Position numbers and translations under genes: made by a program
The notes under the pieces: generated by a model
Told to the model about the DNA's origin: nothing
The model's input: only the letters and a program-made list of their open reading frames with translations
Database searches by the model: none
Origin: Flavivirga rizhaonensis
Lineage (GTDB): Bacteria > Bacteroidota > Bacteroidia > Flavobacteriales > Flavobacteriaceae
Direction of reading: 5' to 3'
Assembly: GCF_004791695.1 (NCBI RefSeq)
Contig: NZ_SRSO01000004.1
Location: forward strand, 1-64,000
DNA length: 64,000 nucleotides
Part shown: one piece after another, positions 63,625 to 64,000 of the stretch
Numbering within the stretch: position 1 is the stretch's first letter
Layout of the letters: the number at the start of each line of letters is the position of its first letter

Positions 63625-64000
63625 ATGAGCATATCACTTATAAAAAGTAAATTATTTATTATTGGTATAGTAATTAGTATGTTTTTAACTTCGTGTGCAT
63701 CAAAACAAGATGTCGTTTACTTTCAAAATGCCAAAAATTTTGAAACTATTGTAGATACGGATACTTTTACTGCCAAACTTAAAATTGGTGATATTGTTAG
63801 TATTTATGTTTCTACTTTAGATCCTACTGTTACACAACCATATAACCTAATTAGGTCTGCTGGTGGTCAAGGAGAATTAATTGATTATTTAATTGATTCA
63901 GAAGGAAATGTAGATTATCCTGTGTTAGGTAAAATAAAATTATTGGGTCTTACCGTTGAGGAAGCAAAAGCTTTATTTAAGAAGAAATTTGCAGAAGGCA
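63625..64000 (+). CDS. Polysaccharide export lipoprotein, Wza-like (partial)
   Basis: The frame starts at ATG 63625 and is cut by the window edge after 125 codons. A lipoprotein signal peptide ends in LTSC, followed by ASKQDVVYFQNA, typical of Bacteroidota Wza homologues. Poly_export (LKIGDIVSIYVST) and the GNVDYPVLGKIKLLGLTVEEAKAL stretch of the SLBB-linked region are visible. It forms the outer-membrane channel for capsule or exopolysaccharide. A Wzc-type kinase probably follows outside the window. Confidence 0.9.
   Translation, partial: MSISLIKSKLFIIGIVISMFLTSCASKQDVVYFQNAKNFETIVDTDTFTAKLKIGDIVSIYVSTLDPTVTQPYNLIRSAGGQGELIDYLIDSEGNVDYPVLGKIKLLGLTVEEAKALFKKKFAEG

Noticed and set aside
1..64000. 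CRISPR arrays, tRNA and rRNA genes
   Set aside because: No regularly spaced repeats and no tRNA- or rRNA-like stretches were noticed on either strand.

Overview
This window is AT-rich DNA from a member of the Bacteroidota, most likely a marine Flavobacteriaceae. The evidence is the low GC content, the lack of Shine-Dalgarno sequences, the many TAnnTTTG (-7) promoter boxes, an [4Fe-4S]-less endonuclease III, and AlgI-type MBOAT proteins that all end in FIYFQF. No rRNA, tRNA, CRISPR array, phage or intact insertion sequence was seen. All assignments come from reading motifs by eye; no database search was run.

Region 1 (about 1-11.9 kb) is housekeeping: uvrA, an ECF-like sigma factor with a 48-aa follower gene, nth, bcp, a conserved 486-aa protein, an MBL-fold hydrolase, two small envelope proteins, an XRE regulator with palindromic operator candidates, an M14-type peptidase, an Lrp/AsnC regulator and a JmjC-like cupin. 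Several promoters and three strong hairpin terminators can be read directly.

Region 2 (about 12.1-42 kb) is the unusual part. A plus-strand trio (GNAT-like acyltransferase, MBOAT, SGNH) converges on a roughly 26-kb leftward gene train. The train carries two more MBOAT+SGNH pairs, seven tandem paralogous GNAT-like transferases, and a DltA-like adenylation enzyme with its own carrier protein. It also carries a PaaK/CapK-like ligase, an ATP-grasp/FemAB fusion, a separate FemAB-like protein, two sugar-transfer-type ATP-grasp paralogues (one broken by TGG to TGA), a PLP enzyme, two PglC-like initiating sugar transferases and a GT4. I read it as a surface-glycan factory centred on amino-acyl or acyl decoration: activation (A-domain/ACP, CapK, ATP-grasp), transfer by GNAT/FemAB enzymes, and export-linked acylation by MBOAT/SGNH pairs. 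This is inference from gene content.

Region 3 (about 42.5-64 kb) starts with a beta-helix lipoprotein and a strong bidirectional terminator. A second leftward operon (59.8 to 44.6 kb) follows. It holds a UDP-sugar epimerase and 6-dehydrogenase (UDP-GalNAcA-type precursor), Wzx flippase, a QueC-like PP-loop protein, pyruvyl transferase, OafA-type acyltransferase, several glycosyltransferases, an EpsG-like polymerase and a second CapK-like ligase. A rightward set (60.5 kb to the end) holds an aminotransferase, a PglF/WbpM-like 4,6-dehydratase and the start of a Wza-like export lipoprotein. Together these supply sugars, assemble repeats, flip, polymerise and export a decorated exopolysaccharide or capsule.
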